Assembly: GCA_036501665.1 (NCBI GenBank)
Contig: DASXZW010000071.1
Span: 1 to 64,000 of the forward strand
Direction: 5' to 3'
Length of the DNA stretch: 64,000 bases
DNA from: DATAUD01 sp036501665
GTDB lineage: Bacteria; Verrucomicrobiota; Verrucomicrobiia; Limisphaerales; Palsa-1400
The position numbers and the translations under genes were made by a program. Positions within the stretch are counted from its first letter, which is position 1; every line of letters starts with the position of its first letter. Positions 34,266 to 42,764 of this stretch are shown piece after piece. Below the pieces are notes generated by a model, which was not told the DNA's origin, ran no database searches, and saw nothing but the letters and a program-made list of their open reading frames with translations.

Positions 34266-36200
34266 ATGGAAAAAACCAAATCAAACGCCACCCACAACCA
34301 AATCCGTCAATTTTGTGATCGCTTCTTCCCGCTGTATGGAGCCATCAGATTTTGCGCCTGCAAATTTGGATCATCCCTTGCTCCAGCGGGCGGCGCAGGG
34401 CTTCTCCGCATCCTGTTTGCGGCGATGATTTTTCCTCTAAACTCACATGCCGAGGACGTGTTGACGTATCATAATGACAATGCGCGAACAGGCCAGAATC
34501 TGAATGAGACACAGCTCACTCTGGACAATGTGAACACAAATACGTTCGGTTTTTTGTTTTTTTGCCCCGTTGATGGCCAGATATTCGCCCAACCGCTTTA
34601 CTTGGCTAATGTCGCCATCACCAACCACGGAACACATAATGTCGTGTTCGTCGCCACTTCGCATGACAGTGTTTACGCCTTCGATGCCGATGCCAACGCC
34701 TTTGCGAACAATTACAGCAGCATCTACGCCCCCCCGCTTTGGCACGTAAGTTTCATTGATACGAATGCCGGCGTGACTACTCTTTCTCCAGACGACGTCG
34801 GCTTCTCAATTCCCTCCGAAATTGGCATCACAAGCACGCCGGTAATTGATCCTGCCACCGGGACTCTTTACCTGGAAACATCGACCAAGGAAGTCAGTGG
34901 GGCGACGACCAATTATATCCAACGATTGCACGCTCTGGACGTTGGCTCAGGATCGGAGAAATTCGGGGGGCCAGTCGTCATTCAGGCTATGGTGCCGGGA
35001 ACAGGCATGGGGACTGACGGCGCCGGCAATGTTCCTTTTGATGGATTGCGCGAATTTAATCGCGCCTCGTTGCTGCTTGACCACGGCATTGTCTATGTAA
35101 CTTTCGGCTCACATTCGGATATAGGCAACTATCATGGCTGGGTTCTGGGCTATAATGCGAAAACGCTCAAACCGCAGGGGGTCTTTAATGACACACCCAA
35201 CGGTTTGCGGGGAGGCATTTGGCAAAGCGGGGGCGGCCCAGCCGCTGACACCAACGGCAATCTTTACTTCACGACGGGCAATGGCACGTTCGACGGAGCC
35301 ACTAACAATGATTACGGCGACAGCTTTGTCAAACTCACCCTCGACGATACGAACCTCGCTCTCTCAGATTATTTCTGCCCCTTCAATCAGTTTTATCTCG
35401 AAAATACAGACTTGGATTTAGGGTCTGCCGGCCTTGTTGTGTTGCCCGACGAAGTCGGTAGCGCACTTCATCCCCACCTTATGATTGGTGGAAGCAAGAA
35501 TCAGGAACTTTATCTGATTGACCGCGATAATATGGGCGGGTTTGACTTCATTAGCAATGCTAATATAGTTCAGGATTTGACAAATAATATAGATCCCTGT
35601 TTCTCGACACCCGCTTATTTCAACAAAACACTTTATTTGATTTTGCGCGGAGCGCCGCTTCAAGCCTTCTCGTTTACAAATGGCCTTTTATCAACAAATC
35701 CTACAGCAGAGAGCAGCTTTACTTTTTATCCGCCAGGCTGCACGGTGTGCGTTTCCGCCCACGGGACCAACAACGGGATCGTTTGGGCGTTGAACCACAA
35801 TTACCCGTCCGGTCTTTACGCTTTTAACGCCACCAATGTCGCCAGGGAGCTTTACGATTCCCAACAGAACCCCGATCGCGACCCAAGTGGTTTTCCCTCC
35901 ACATACTCGACTCCAATAGTGGCCAACGGAAAAGTATATTTTGGCACCGTCAGCGCGTTATTCGCGTACGGACTAATCGTTCCATTTGGACAGGTGGCGG
36001 CTGCGCCCGCGCCGGGCAATCAAATTGCCCTTACGTGGACCTCGTATTTCAATTATTCGGTGGAGTTTACCACCAATCTTGTGCCTCCGATTGTTTGGAC
36101 CCCCGTGAAGCAAAGTCCGGTTGTAAAAGGGACCCAAATGACCGTGACAGTTCCGAGGGAAAACAACGCCGCTTTTTACAGATTAAAGGCCGCCCAATGA
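34266..36200 (+). CDS. Secreted PQQ-like propeller protein with C-terminal FYR module
   Basis: A 644-residue protein with a hydrophobic export segment at about residues 46-65 (LLRILFAAMIFPLNSHA). It is followed by DVLTYHNDNARTGQNLNET, the conserved opening of a PQQ-like propeller family common in Acidobacteria and Verrucomicrobiota, then repeats such as SVYAFDADANAF and RLHALDVGSG. The C-terminal about 60 residues form a beta domain with W(T/V) and end NAAFYRLKAAQ. The start is uncertain; an ATG closer to the export segment is possible. Enzymatic activity cannot be assigned. Confidence 0.72.
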   Translation: MEKTKSNATHNQIRQFCDRFFPLYGAIRFCACKFGSSLAPAGGAGLLRILFAAMIFPLNSHAEDVLTYHNDNARTGQNLNETQLTLDNVNTNTFGFLFFCPVDGQIFAQPLYLANVAITNHGTHNVVFVATSHDSVYAFDADANAFANNYSSIYAPPLWHVSFIDTNAGVTTLSPDDVGFSIPSEIGITSTPVIDPATGTLYLETSTKEVSGATTNYIQRLHALDVGSGSEKFGGPVVIQAMVPGTGMGTDGAGNVPFDGLREFNRASLLLDHGIVYVTFGSHSDIGNYHGWVLGYNAKTLKPQGVFNDTPNGLRGGIWQSGGGPAADTNGNLYFTTGNGTFDGATNNDYGDSFVKLTLDDTNLALSDYFCPFNQFYLENTDLDLGSAGLVVLPDEVGSALHPHLMIGGSKNQELYLIDRDNMGGFDFISNANIVQDLTNNIDPCFSTPAYFNKTLYLILRGAPLQAFSFTNGLLSTNPTAESSFTFYPPGCTVCVSAHGTNNGIVWALNHNYPSGLYAFNATNVARELYDSQQNPDRDPSGFPSTYSTPIVANGKVYFGTVSALFAYGLIVPFGQVAAAPAPGNQIALTWTSYFNYSVEFTTNLVPPIVWTPVKQSPVVKGTQMTVTVPRENNAAFYRLKAAQ

Positions 36201-36251
36201 ACGATATTTTGCCAGTTGCTGATCGTTGGAAGTCTGCGACATTTCCAAGGG

Positions 36252-36995
36252 ATGAGCGCTAAAATCGTTGAGATCAAAACTGACGACGGAATCGCGGAAT
36301 GCCATTTTTTTAATCCGCCTGAAAAGGGAAAGTTTCCGGGAGCCATTTTGTATATGGACGCATTTGGAATTCGTCCGGCATTGTGCGACATGGGCGAAAG
36401 GCTTGCCTCGAACGGTTACAATGTTCTTCTGCCCAATCTCTATTATCGGTCGGGTCCACACAAACCGTTTGATCCCAAAACCGCGTTTAGCGGCGGCCCG
36501 GAAAAGGATCGCCTTATGGCGCTTTATCAATCGATCAATAACCGATTGGTGATGCAGGACACGGCGAGCTTCCTCGACTTTCTGGAGAACGAAGCGACTG
36601 TTTTGCCGCGAAAATTTGGATGCGTGGGTTACTGCATGGGCGGACCGTTTGCGCTTTCCGCCGCCGGCACTTTTCCAGGACGTATCGCTGCCGCAGCTTC
36701 ATTTCATGGCGCGAGGCTGGCAACGGATCAACCCGACAGTCCGCACCTTCTCGCGCCGAAAATGCGCGCCGGAATTTACGTGGGAGTAGCGGGAATTGAC
36801 GCAAACTTTTCCGTGGATCAGCGGAAAAAACTCGAAGCAGCGTTGCAATCCGCGGGTGTCACACATGCCGTGGAAGTTTATCCTGGAGCAAAACACGGTT
36901 TCGCCGTGCCCGACACTGTCGGCTACGACCAGGCCGCGTCTGAACAGCATTGGCAAAGGCTGTTGCACTTATACGACGAGAATCTTCGTGGTTGA
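36252..36995 (+). CDS. Dienelactone hydrolase family alpha/beta-hydrolase
   Basis: About 247 residues. It has the dienelactone hydrolase pattern: nucleophile Cys in GCVGYCMGGPFALS and a catalytic His in GAKHGFAVP near the C-terminus. The acid residue probably lies around GIDANF. The family hydrolyses dienelactones or related esters, but the substrate here cannot be assigned. I chose the ATG at 36252 (MSAKIVEIKTDDG); a TTG at 36216 would give a longer product with no better signal. It follows the propeller gene by 51 bases and ends just before a converging peptidase gene. Confidence 0.85.
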   Translation: MSAKIVEIKTDDGIAECHFFNPPEKGKFPGAILYMDAFGIRPALCDMGERLASNGYNVLLPNLYYRSGPHKPFDPKTAFSGGPEKDRLMALYQSINNRLVMQDTASFLDFLENEATVLPRKFGCVGYCMGGPFALSAAGTFPGRIAAAASFHGARLATDQPDSPHLLAPKMRAGIYVGVAGIDANFSVDQRKKLEAALQSAGVTHAVEVYPGAKHGFAVPDTVGYDQAASEQHWQRLLHLYDENLRG

Positions 36996-37016
36996 AAACC
37001 AATGTGCTGAGTCAGG

Positions 37017-38387
37017 TCAATTGGATTTCGAGCGTTCTTTAGACGGAGGCGCGGGCGGCGAAGTCGCCTGCACGGATTTGATATATTCGCTCCAAAGTTC
37101 CTGCACTGTCATTCCTGTGAACTCCTTCCAGAGATCGGGATTGTAGCGGCCCTGACGAAGGGCGGCGTTCATTTTGACGACGAATTCGTGGTCGTGGTTT
37201 TTCGCCACATACTCCAGAAAACCGGCGGTAGTTTGATAACTGTCCGAATACTTCGCCCGTCCAATGCGCCTGGCTGAAAGTTTTGGATGATGTTCGACAG
37301 GCTCATAGTGAAACCAGCGATAGTAATCGGCAATGCCTTCGGTCATCCAACCGGGGACGCGCTGGTTGCCGTATTGCTGAACGACGTGAACGAGTTCGTG
37401 AATGACTGAGCCGATGGCTTCGTTCCAATCCGGCTTCTTAATCTGGCCTTTGATCCATTTTTCGCTGACTTCGATATCTGTGCCGCCTGTCGCCGCCACG
37501 CCATCCATCGGTTTGATTGTGATTTTGAATTTCTTTGGCGCCGAAAAACCGTCGCTTGCCAGGCAATCCACCCAGACGGGATACCATTGGTCAACCGCCG
37601 GTTTTAACTTCGTCTCCGCCCAATCCTTCAAGTCAGGCGATTGCGATACATCGAGGGTCCACTCGAAATTCTTCACGCGAGTCTTGAATTCAATTCCCGC
37701 TGGCGTTTCGGTTTCCGTTGGAGCAACGGCCCGGACGTCAATCTCGCTGAAGAAGGTTTGGCCGAAGGTGTCATTGTTCTCGGTCTTGAAGATGTCGAAG
37801 AGAAGATACTTAAATTTGCCGACAGCCCCTGAGTCGTTTGAAATACTCACGGCATATTGCCCGCCAGTGTTCCCAAAATTCTTTCGACTATCGACCTTTG
37901 CAAGCAACTTCCAGCCGCATGTCGCTGGATCGACGCCGCGTTTTGGTTCCGCGTTAAACCCGGCCACCTCGCCATCGGCGGCATAGAGGTCATAAACTTG
38001 AGGCGCTCGTGAGGCGGCATGCCAGGAATATGTATTGACTTGCTTGATCTCAACGACCTCATGCAAATCGACTTTCAAGCGGCCTCCGTCGCTTCCAGCA
38101 GTAAAAAAGAAATTATTGCCGGGATCGTCGTCATCTTCCGGTAAGCGCCCGTCGTTGAGCGCCCGGAGCCGGCTGCCGTTTGGGTCGTTTTCCCCATCGA
38201 CGACGCTGATCGTGGCATTGGCCCGGTCTCCCGCATCGTGCCGCACCGGTTGAGGCGCGTTTTGAAATTTAAACTGGGGATTGCCGTCGCTGTTGTGATC
38301 GACCAGAACTTTGATGTCGGCGCGCGCGATCAGTCCTGAGACAAGCAGGAACGCGCTGCCAAGCAGAATATTGCGAGTTGTTTTCAT
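37017..38387 (-). CDS. Basic-secretory-protein-type metallopeptidase with discoidin-like N-domain
   Basis: 456 residues: a signal peptide (LLGSAFLLVSGLIARA), an N-terminal beta domain of about 60-240 that resembles discoidin/F5-8C modules (FTAGSDGGRLKVDLHEVVEI, then SWHAASRAPQVYDLYAADG), and a C-terminal peptidase domain of the plant basic secretory protein family. The zinc site HELVH lies in IGSVIHELVHVVQQYG, followed by PGWMTEGIADYYRWF. It is a secreted zinc peptidase, perhaps targeted to polysaccharide or cell surface by the first domain; targeting is inferred. It is transcribed alone, converging with the hydrolase gene. Confidence 0.82.
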   Translation of the reverse strand: MKTTRNILLGSAFLLVSGLIARADIKVLVDHNSDGNPQFKFQNAPQPVRHDAGDRANATISVVDGENDPNGSRLRALNDGRLPEDDDDPGNNFFFTAGSDGGRLKVDLHEVVEIKQVNTYSWHAASRAPQVYDLYAADGEVAGFNAEPKRGVDPATCGWKLLAKVDSRKNFGNTGGQYAVSISNDSGAVGKFKYLLFDIFKTENNDTFGQTFFSEIDVRAVAPTETETPAGIEFKTRVKNFEWTLDVSQSPDLKDWAETKLKPAVDQWYPVWVDCLASDGFSAPKKFKITIKPMDGVAATGGTDIEVSEKWIKGQIKKPDWNEAIGSVIHELVHVVQQYGNQRVPGWMTEGIADYYRWFHYEPVEHHPKLSARRIGRAKYSDSYQTTAGFLEYVAKNHDHEFVVKMNAALRQGRYNPDLWKEFTGMTVQELWSEYIKSVQATSPPAPPSKERSKSN

Positions 38388-38408
38388 GTTGCTTCTCCAA
38401 AGCCAAAA

Positions 38409-39659
38409 TCAACCTTCCTGAACGTGTTCTCCAGCCACCCAGCGGCCTTTGATCATCGTTGCCGAAGCCTCTCCGGCATGAGTAACGATTCCCCCGGCTG
38501 CTTCTGCAATTCCACCCTTGAATGGAATAGCCGTCAAGTCCGCCGAACAGCCTGGGAATATTCCGCCGATGCGGTCCTGCAATCCCAAGGCGACCGCTCC
38601 GGCATGGGTCGCCATTTGCACAATTTCTTCCGGCGCGACGTCGGGATTGGTTTCCGCGAACTGTCGCATCTCCGCGAACATGCTTAATTCCGGTTTTCCG
38701 CGTCGTGGTTTCAGCATGCTCGCGAGGCTGTCAGTGCCAAGGCAGACGTTTACTCCAGCGGCAGCGACTGCTTTGCAAGGGAAACGGGCGTGTTGGAAAT
38801 AAACATGGCTTCGCGGACAATGCACGACATGGCTCCCGCTTTCGGCCAGAGCTTTTATGTCTTCGGGCTCGAGGTAGTTTGCGTGGACCGCGATGAAGTT
38901 TTCCCCAAGCAATCCGCAGCGGCGCACTTGTTCCATGGGCGTCTGTCCCGCGCAATCCGACATATCGCGCTGATTCTTCAGCCAATCAAAGAGCGCGCCG
39001 CGGCTTTCCTTGTACATTAAATTTTCCTCCGCTGATTCCGCGACGTGCATTGCGATTCGCCAGCCCCGCCGTCGCGCCACTCGCGCTGTTTGTTTCAGCA
39101 GCGGCGGCATCGTGGAATAAAGCGCGTGCGGGGAGAGGCCGGCGCGATGCTTTCCATCGGACAGAGATTTGATTTTTGCAGACGCTTCCCGCAAAATCTC
39201 TGACGGCTTCCTTTTGCTTTTAACCCCTGTCAATTCGAGGAACGAAAACACGCGCAATGGCGTCGAAGACAACACTTCCGGGAGCAGTTCCGGCACTGCT
39301 TCGATATCCGCGACAGTCGTCGTGCCGGTGCGGATGAGCATCTCAGCCCCGCGAAGCCACGCCGCCGCGTAATCTGTGTAGCTGGCACCTGATTTGAGCG
39401 CCAGCAGGCCTTTGATCCAATCGGGAAATTGCTTTTGAGGGGGCAACCCGGTCATGTCGGTGTAATCGAGGTGACAATGAGCATTCACCAGGCCCGGCAT
39501 GAGGATGGTTTCGCCAAGGTCAACGACCGGCTGATGATTTTCCCTTTTGATTTCCTCCCAGCGTTCAACCGACACAACGCGGTCATCGGAAATGGCGACG
39601 GCGCCATTTTCGATCGGAGGACCGCAGATCGGCAGAACGATGCGTGCGCGCACCAGCAT
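38409..39659 (-). CDS. Amidohydrolase (TrzA/MtaD-like deaminase)
   Basis: A 416-residue metal-dependent amidohydrolase. The metal ligands are visible: NAHCHLDYTDM, the His/Glu pair in IAMHVAESAEE, the His in FIAVHANYLE and the Asp in VCLGTDSLAS. The family includes S-adenosylhomocysteine/5'-methylthioadenosine deaminases and chlorohydrolases. The substrate cannot be fixed from the motifs. It starts with MLVRARIVLPICG, as most members do. It lies upstream of the peptidase gene on the same strand, with a 21-base gap, so they may share a transcript. Confidence 0.88.
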   Translation of the reverse strand: MLVRARIVLPICGPPIENGAVAISDDRVVSVERWEEIKRENHQPVVDLGETILMPGLVNAHCHLDYTDMTGLPPQKQFPDWIKGLLALKSGASYTDYAAAWLRGAEMLIRTGTTTVADIEAVPELLPEVLSSTPLRVFSFLELTGVKSKRKPSEILREASAKIKSLSDGKHRAGLSPHALYSTMPPLLKQTARVARRRGWRIAMHVAESAEENLMYKESRGALFDWLKNQRDMSDCAGQTPMEQVRRCGLLGENFIAVHANYLEPEDIKALAESGSHVVHCPRSHVYFQHARFPCKAVAAAGVNVCLGTDSLASMLKPRRGKPELSMFAEMRQFAETNPDVAPEEIVQMATHAGAVALGLQDRIGGIFPGCSADLTAIPFKGGIAEAAGGIVTHAGEASATMIKGRWVAGEHVQEG

Positions 39660-39754
39660 TCTAAACAGTTTGAAACTTATTCAATTATTTGCAAATTGAA
39701 AGAAGACCGATCAGAAAAACAGGCTGCTTCTCTCTTGCAATTTCCAGCGAGTGA

Positions 39755-39958
39755 TCAAAGCACAAACTCGACGTCGATCTTCTCCGACAAACGGCGGACG
39801 GCTTCGTCGTGTCGGTTTCTCGGCATCGACATGTTCTGAGCGATGCGTTTTAGCATCGCCTGCGGATCAATTTTAGAAGGCTTAGAAATAAAATCGGTTT
39901 CCACCGGAAATTCCAGTATCCCCTCGTTGTCTCTGGATTCCTCGGGCAGTTTTTCCAT
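39755..39958 (-). CDS. Small hypothetical protein
   Basis: About 67 residues from the ATG at 39958, with a C-terminal helix-rich sequence (MLKRIAQNMSMPRN, then DEAVRRLSEKIDVEFVL). It resembles no domain I recognise but has protein-like composition and lies between same-strand genes. The longer frame to 40012 looks like leader. Confidence 0.5.
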   Translation of the reverse strand: MEKLPEESRDNEGILEFPVETDFISKPSKIDPQAMLKRIAQNMSMPRNRHDEAVRRLSEKIDVEFVL

Positions 39959-40057
39959 ACGAGTCGATAAAAAAACGCACAGTAGCCAGGAACGGAATCT
40001 TAACACTGGCACTTTGCCTTTTTTTTCAAAACGGCTGTCGAGAGGATTTGCGGCGTG

Positions 40058-40411
40058 CTATGCCTCGGCGTTCGAAATCGCCTGCTTGCCGAGCGCACCT
40101 TGCTCGTGTTTCCGGGCTTTGTACTTGTTATGGCGTTTGCGGAGTTGCTGTTCGATTTTTTTCGAGACGATGTCAATGGCCGCATACAAGTCGGTCTCGC
40201 TGGCTTCCGCGAATAAATCCGGCCCCGGGACAGCCAGACGGATTGAACAGGAAAACTGCCGTTCCGGGACTTTAAGATGATTGTGTTCGAACGTCACTCG
40301 CGCGCTTGTTACGAAGCGATCCAAGTGCTCGATTTTCTCAATTCGGGATAGCGTGTGTTCTTCAATGGACTGTGTGAGGGTTACGTTGTGAGTCGAAAGA
40401 ATGAACTTCAT
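40058..40411 (-). CDS. hpf: Ribosome hibernation promoting factor (short form)
   Basis: A 117-residue protein from the ATG at 40411 (MKFILSTHNVTLT). It has the HPF/RaiA N-terminal fold only, with EHTLSRIEKIEHLDRF, CSIRLAVPGPDLFAEA and DLYAAIDIVSKKIEQQLRKR. It binds the small ribosomal subunit and stabilises inactive ribosomes in stationary phase. There is no C-terminal dimerisation domain, so it is of the short type. It is divergent from the ParA gene. Confidence 0.92.
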   Translation of the reverse strand: MKFILSTHNVTLTQSIEEHTLSRIEKIEHLDRFVTSARVTFEHNHLKVPERQFSCSIRLAVPGPDLFAEASETDLYAAIDIVSKKIEQQLRKRHNKYKARKHEQGALGKQAISNAEA

Positions 40412-40508
40412 GCAATTAACCTGCCCCATGTCTGTATTAAAATCCAGCGGCTAAATTCAACCGCGCAAATTCCTTTCCCGAAAACGCAATTTGCGTTCTA
40501 ATTTGATC

Positions 40509-41285
40509 GTGTCGGCAAAAGTAATCTCCGTGGCGAATCAAAAGGGTGGCGTTGGGAAAACAACGACCACAATCAATCTCTCTGCATGCCTCGCGCAGTT
40601 GGGCCGACGGGTGTTGCTGATGGATCTCGATCCGCAGGCCAACGCGACGAGCGGCCTTGGGCTGGAAAAAATCGAAGGCGCAAGCGCTTATCGTCCTTTG
40701 CTGGGGGAGGGGAACCTGTTTGATAAAATCAAAGCGACTGCTTTTCAAGGTTTGGAAATCATCCCCAGTGAAGTTGACTTGTGCGGCGCGGAAATTGAGA
40801 TCGCGCGGGCTGAGGATCATTTGCAAAGACTCGCGAAACTGATGCGTCCCATAGCGGACAGCGGACGGTTCGATTTTATCATGATCGACTGCCCGCCTTC
40901 GCTCGGCTTGCTGACCTTGAACGCTTTTGCCGCTTCGGATTACCTTGTCATCCCGCTGCAATGCGAATATTTCGCGCTCGAAGGCATTTCGATGAGCCAC
41001 AAAGTGCTCGGCCAGGTCAAGCAGAGCGGCATTAATCCGCGACTGGAACTGCTTGGGGTAGTGATGACGATGTTTGACGGGCGCACCCGTCTCTCAGCGC
41101 AGGTCGTTGATGAAGTCCGCCAGCACTTTGGCGACCTTGTGTTTGACACTGTCATTCCGCGGGCCACCCGCCTCGCCGAAGCCCCGAGTTTCGGGAAACC
41201 GATCATACATCATGATAAATATAGTCCCGGCGCAGCCGCCTACGAAGTGCTCGCCGGCGAATTGCTGAAGCGTCTGAAAATCTAA
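40509..41285 (+). CDS. parA: ParA/Soj-family chromosome partition ATPase
   Basis: A deviant-Walker ATPase: KGGVGKTTTTINLS, LMDLDPQANATSGLG, then IDCPPSLGLLTLNA. The start is GTG at 40509 (SAKVISVANQKGG), which matches the family start; the longer frame from 40491 adds only a few residues. It binds DNA dynamically and normally works with a ParB that reads parS. No ParB gene follows within the window and no parS-like site was seen nearby; the downstream genes are an opposite-strand HicB/HicA pair. Confidence 0.93.
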   Translation: MSAKVISVANQKGGVGKTTTTINLSACLAQLGRRVLLMDLDPQANATSGLGLEKIEGASAYRPLLGEGNLFDKIKATAFQGLEIIPSEVDLCGAEIEIARAEDHLQRLAKLMRPIADSGRFDFIMIDCPPSLGLLTLNAFAASDYLVIPLQCEYFALEGISMSHKVLGQVKQSGINPRLELLGVVMTMFDGRTRLSAQVVDEVRQHFGDLVFDTVIPRATRLAEAPSFGKPIIHHDKYSPGAAAYEVLAGELLKRLKI

Positions 41286-41328
41286 AATTCGCAAAGGATG
41301 CGTTCGCGATCGGGCCAACCACGCTTCG

Positions 41329-41562
41329 CTAGGACATTTCGTTAAGCAAAGCAAAATATTGGTCGCGCGAAATGCCAGCGGTCTTCAAGTTGTTTCGGAT
41401 GATAAATACCGGGACTTCCTTGTACGTTGGAATGACAATCGGTCGGGGCACTCCACTCTTTACGTAGGAACGATGGCTCCCTTCTTGTCTATCAAAGGCA
41501 AAACCCGCAGCCAGAAACACCGCCTCTAATTTGCGCCAATGCTGTGGCGTAAATCTTGGCAT
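41329..41562 (-). CDS. hicA: HicA-type toxin
   Basis: A 77-residue HicA/YcfA-like mRNA interferase with the conserved DRQEGSHRSYVK motif (catalytic His) and the PTYKEVPVFIIRNNLKTAGI helix-strand. It cleaves mRNA and blocks translation. It starts immediately after the antitoxin gene ends (41563), with no gap, so the order is antitoxin first. No frameshift or missing key residue is seen. Confidence 0.86.
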   Translation of the reverse strand: MPRFTPQHWRKLEAVFLAAGFAFDRQEGSHRSYVKSGVPRPIVIPTYKEVPVFIIRNNLKTAGISRDQYFALLNEMS

Positions 41563-41862
41563 TTATACTTCAGCAAGACGTTGCTCGATGCCAAGCCACG
41601 CAGGGCTGCGCCACTTCTCGGTTTCGCGCTGATAACCTGCGTCTTCCAGGACTTCATCAAGCGTGCCGTGAGTGTTTGCAGTGGCAATGAAAAGCCGAAC
41701 TGCTTCATCGACAGCTTTGCGAGCGTTTTCGGGAGAATCGCCTGAACTCGCCACATCAAGCGGCATCGCGTGCGCAATGAATTGGGTGCCTTCACGCCAC
41801 ACTTGAACTGTGTAATCAATTGTCACTTGCAGAACATTATCACTAATCCTTTCTTTGAACAA
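41563..41862 (-). CDS. hicB: HicB-type antitoxin
   Basis: A 99-residue HicB-like antitoxin: the partial RNase H-like fold includes TVQVWREGTQFIAHAMPLDV, SSGDSPENARKAVDEAVRLF and a C-terminal helix. The start is TTG at 41862, or GTG at 41826, which would give TIDYTVQVW as the start; the choice is open. There is no added DNA-binding domain. It neutralises the HicA toxin downstream. Confidence 0.8.
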   Translation of the reverse strand: MFKERISDNVLQVTIDYTVQVWREGTQFIAHAMPLDVASSGDSPENARKAVDEAVRLFIATANTHGTLDEVLEDAGYQRETEKWRSPAWLGIEQRLAEV

Positions 41863-41951
41863 TAAAAAGCCAAGAAGTGCGCTGGAAATACACTATTTGC
41901 GATTTCCAATTTCAACTTGGAAGTCCCTGATTCATTGTTAGGCTGTTATGG

Positions 41952-42764
41952 ATGCAGATTGCCTTTACCAAAATGAACGGGGCAGGGAACGATTTTCTCC
42001 TGATCGACAATCGCTCAAATGAAATCCATCTGACCCCGCAACAAATTACTCGTTTGTGCGACCGGCATCGCGGCGTGGGCGCTGATGGGATTATATTGCT
42101 GACGCCTTGCACGACGGGCGACGCCGATTGGGCGTGGGATTTTTACAACAACGACGGCGGCTCCGCTGAAATGTGCGGCAATGGCGCGCGTTGTTTTGCG
42201 CGTTACGTGGGAAAATTGACCGGGGTTAAAAAAGACTTCCGTTTCAAAACGCGGGCCGGAATCATTTCAGCGCGTTTCAATGGCGACGACACCGTCACCG
42301 TGACTCTCACCGCGCCGCGCGATTTGCGTTTGCGCGAAAATGTTTCGCTGAACGCCGGTTCTTCGGAAATTCATTCCGTGAACACCGGTGTTCCGCACGC
42401 GGTTCTTTTTGTTACCGACGCCGACAAAGCGATGGTGCAACCCATTGGATCTGAGGTTCGGTTTCATTCCCATTTCGCGCCGCGCGGCACTAACGTGAAC
42501 TTCGTCCAGGTACTCGGGCCGAACGCCATCCGTGTACGGACTTACGAACGCGGCGTGGAAGGCGAAACACTCGCTTGCGGCACTGGAGTGACAGCGTCCG
42601 CGTTGATCGCATCGGAAATTCACAAATTCAAATCGCCGATTCGTGTGCAAGTCCAGGGCGGGGACCAATTGGAGGTTAGTTTTGAAGGGCAGGGCGGGAA
42701 GTTTGCCAATGTCGCGTTGACCGGGCCAGCGGAGTTTGTTTTCGAGGGAAGGATGAAAGTTTGA
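41952..42764 (+). CDS. dapF: Diaminopimelate epimerase
   Basis: A cofactor-independent racemase that makes meso-diaminopimelate for lysine and peptidoglycan. Both catalytic Cys are seen, in SAEMCGNGARC and in LACGTGVTASA. The length of 270 residues fits the family, with the usual start FTKMNGAGNDFLLIDN. The stop overlaps the MFS gene start (TTGA), so the two are likely co-translated. Confidence 0.95.
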   Translation: MQIAFTKMNGAGNDFLLIDNRSNEIHLTPQQITRLCDRHRGVGADGIILLTPCTTGDADWAWDFYNNDGGSAEMCGNGARCFARYVGKLTGVKKDFRFKTRAGIISARFNGDDTVTVTLTAPRDLRLRENVSLNAGSSEIHSVNTGVPHAVLFVTDADKAMVQPIGSEVRFHSHFAPRGTNVNFVQVLGPNAIRVRTYERGVEGETLACGTGVTASALIASEIHKFKSPIRVQVQGGDQLEVSFEGQGGKFANVALTGPAEFVFEGRMKV

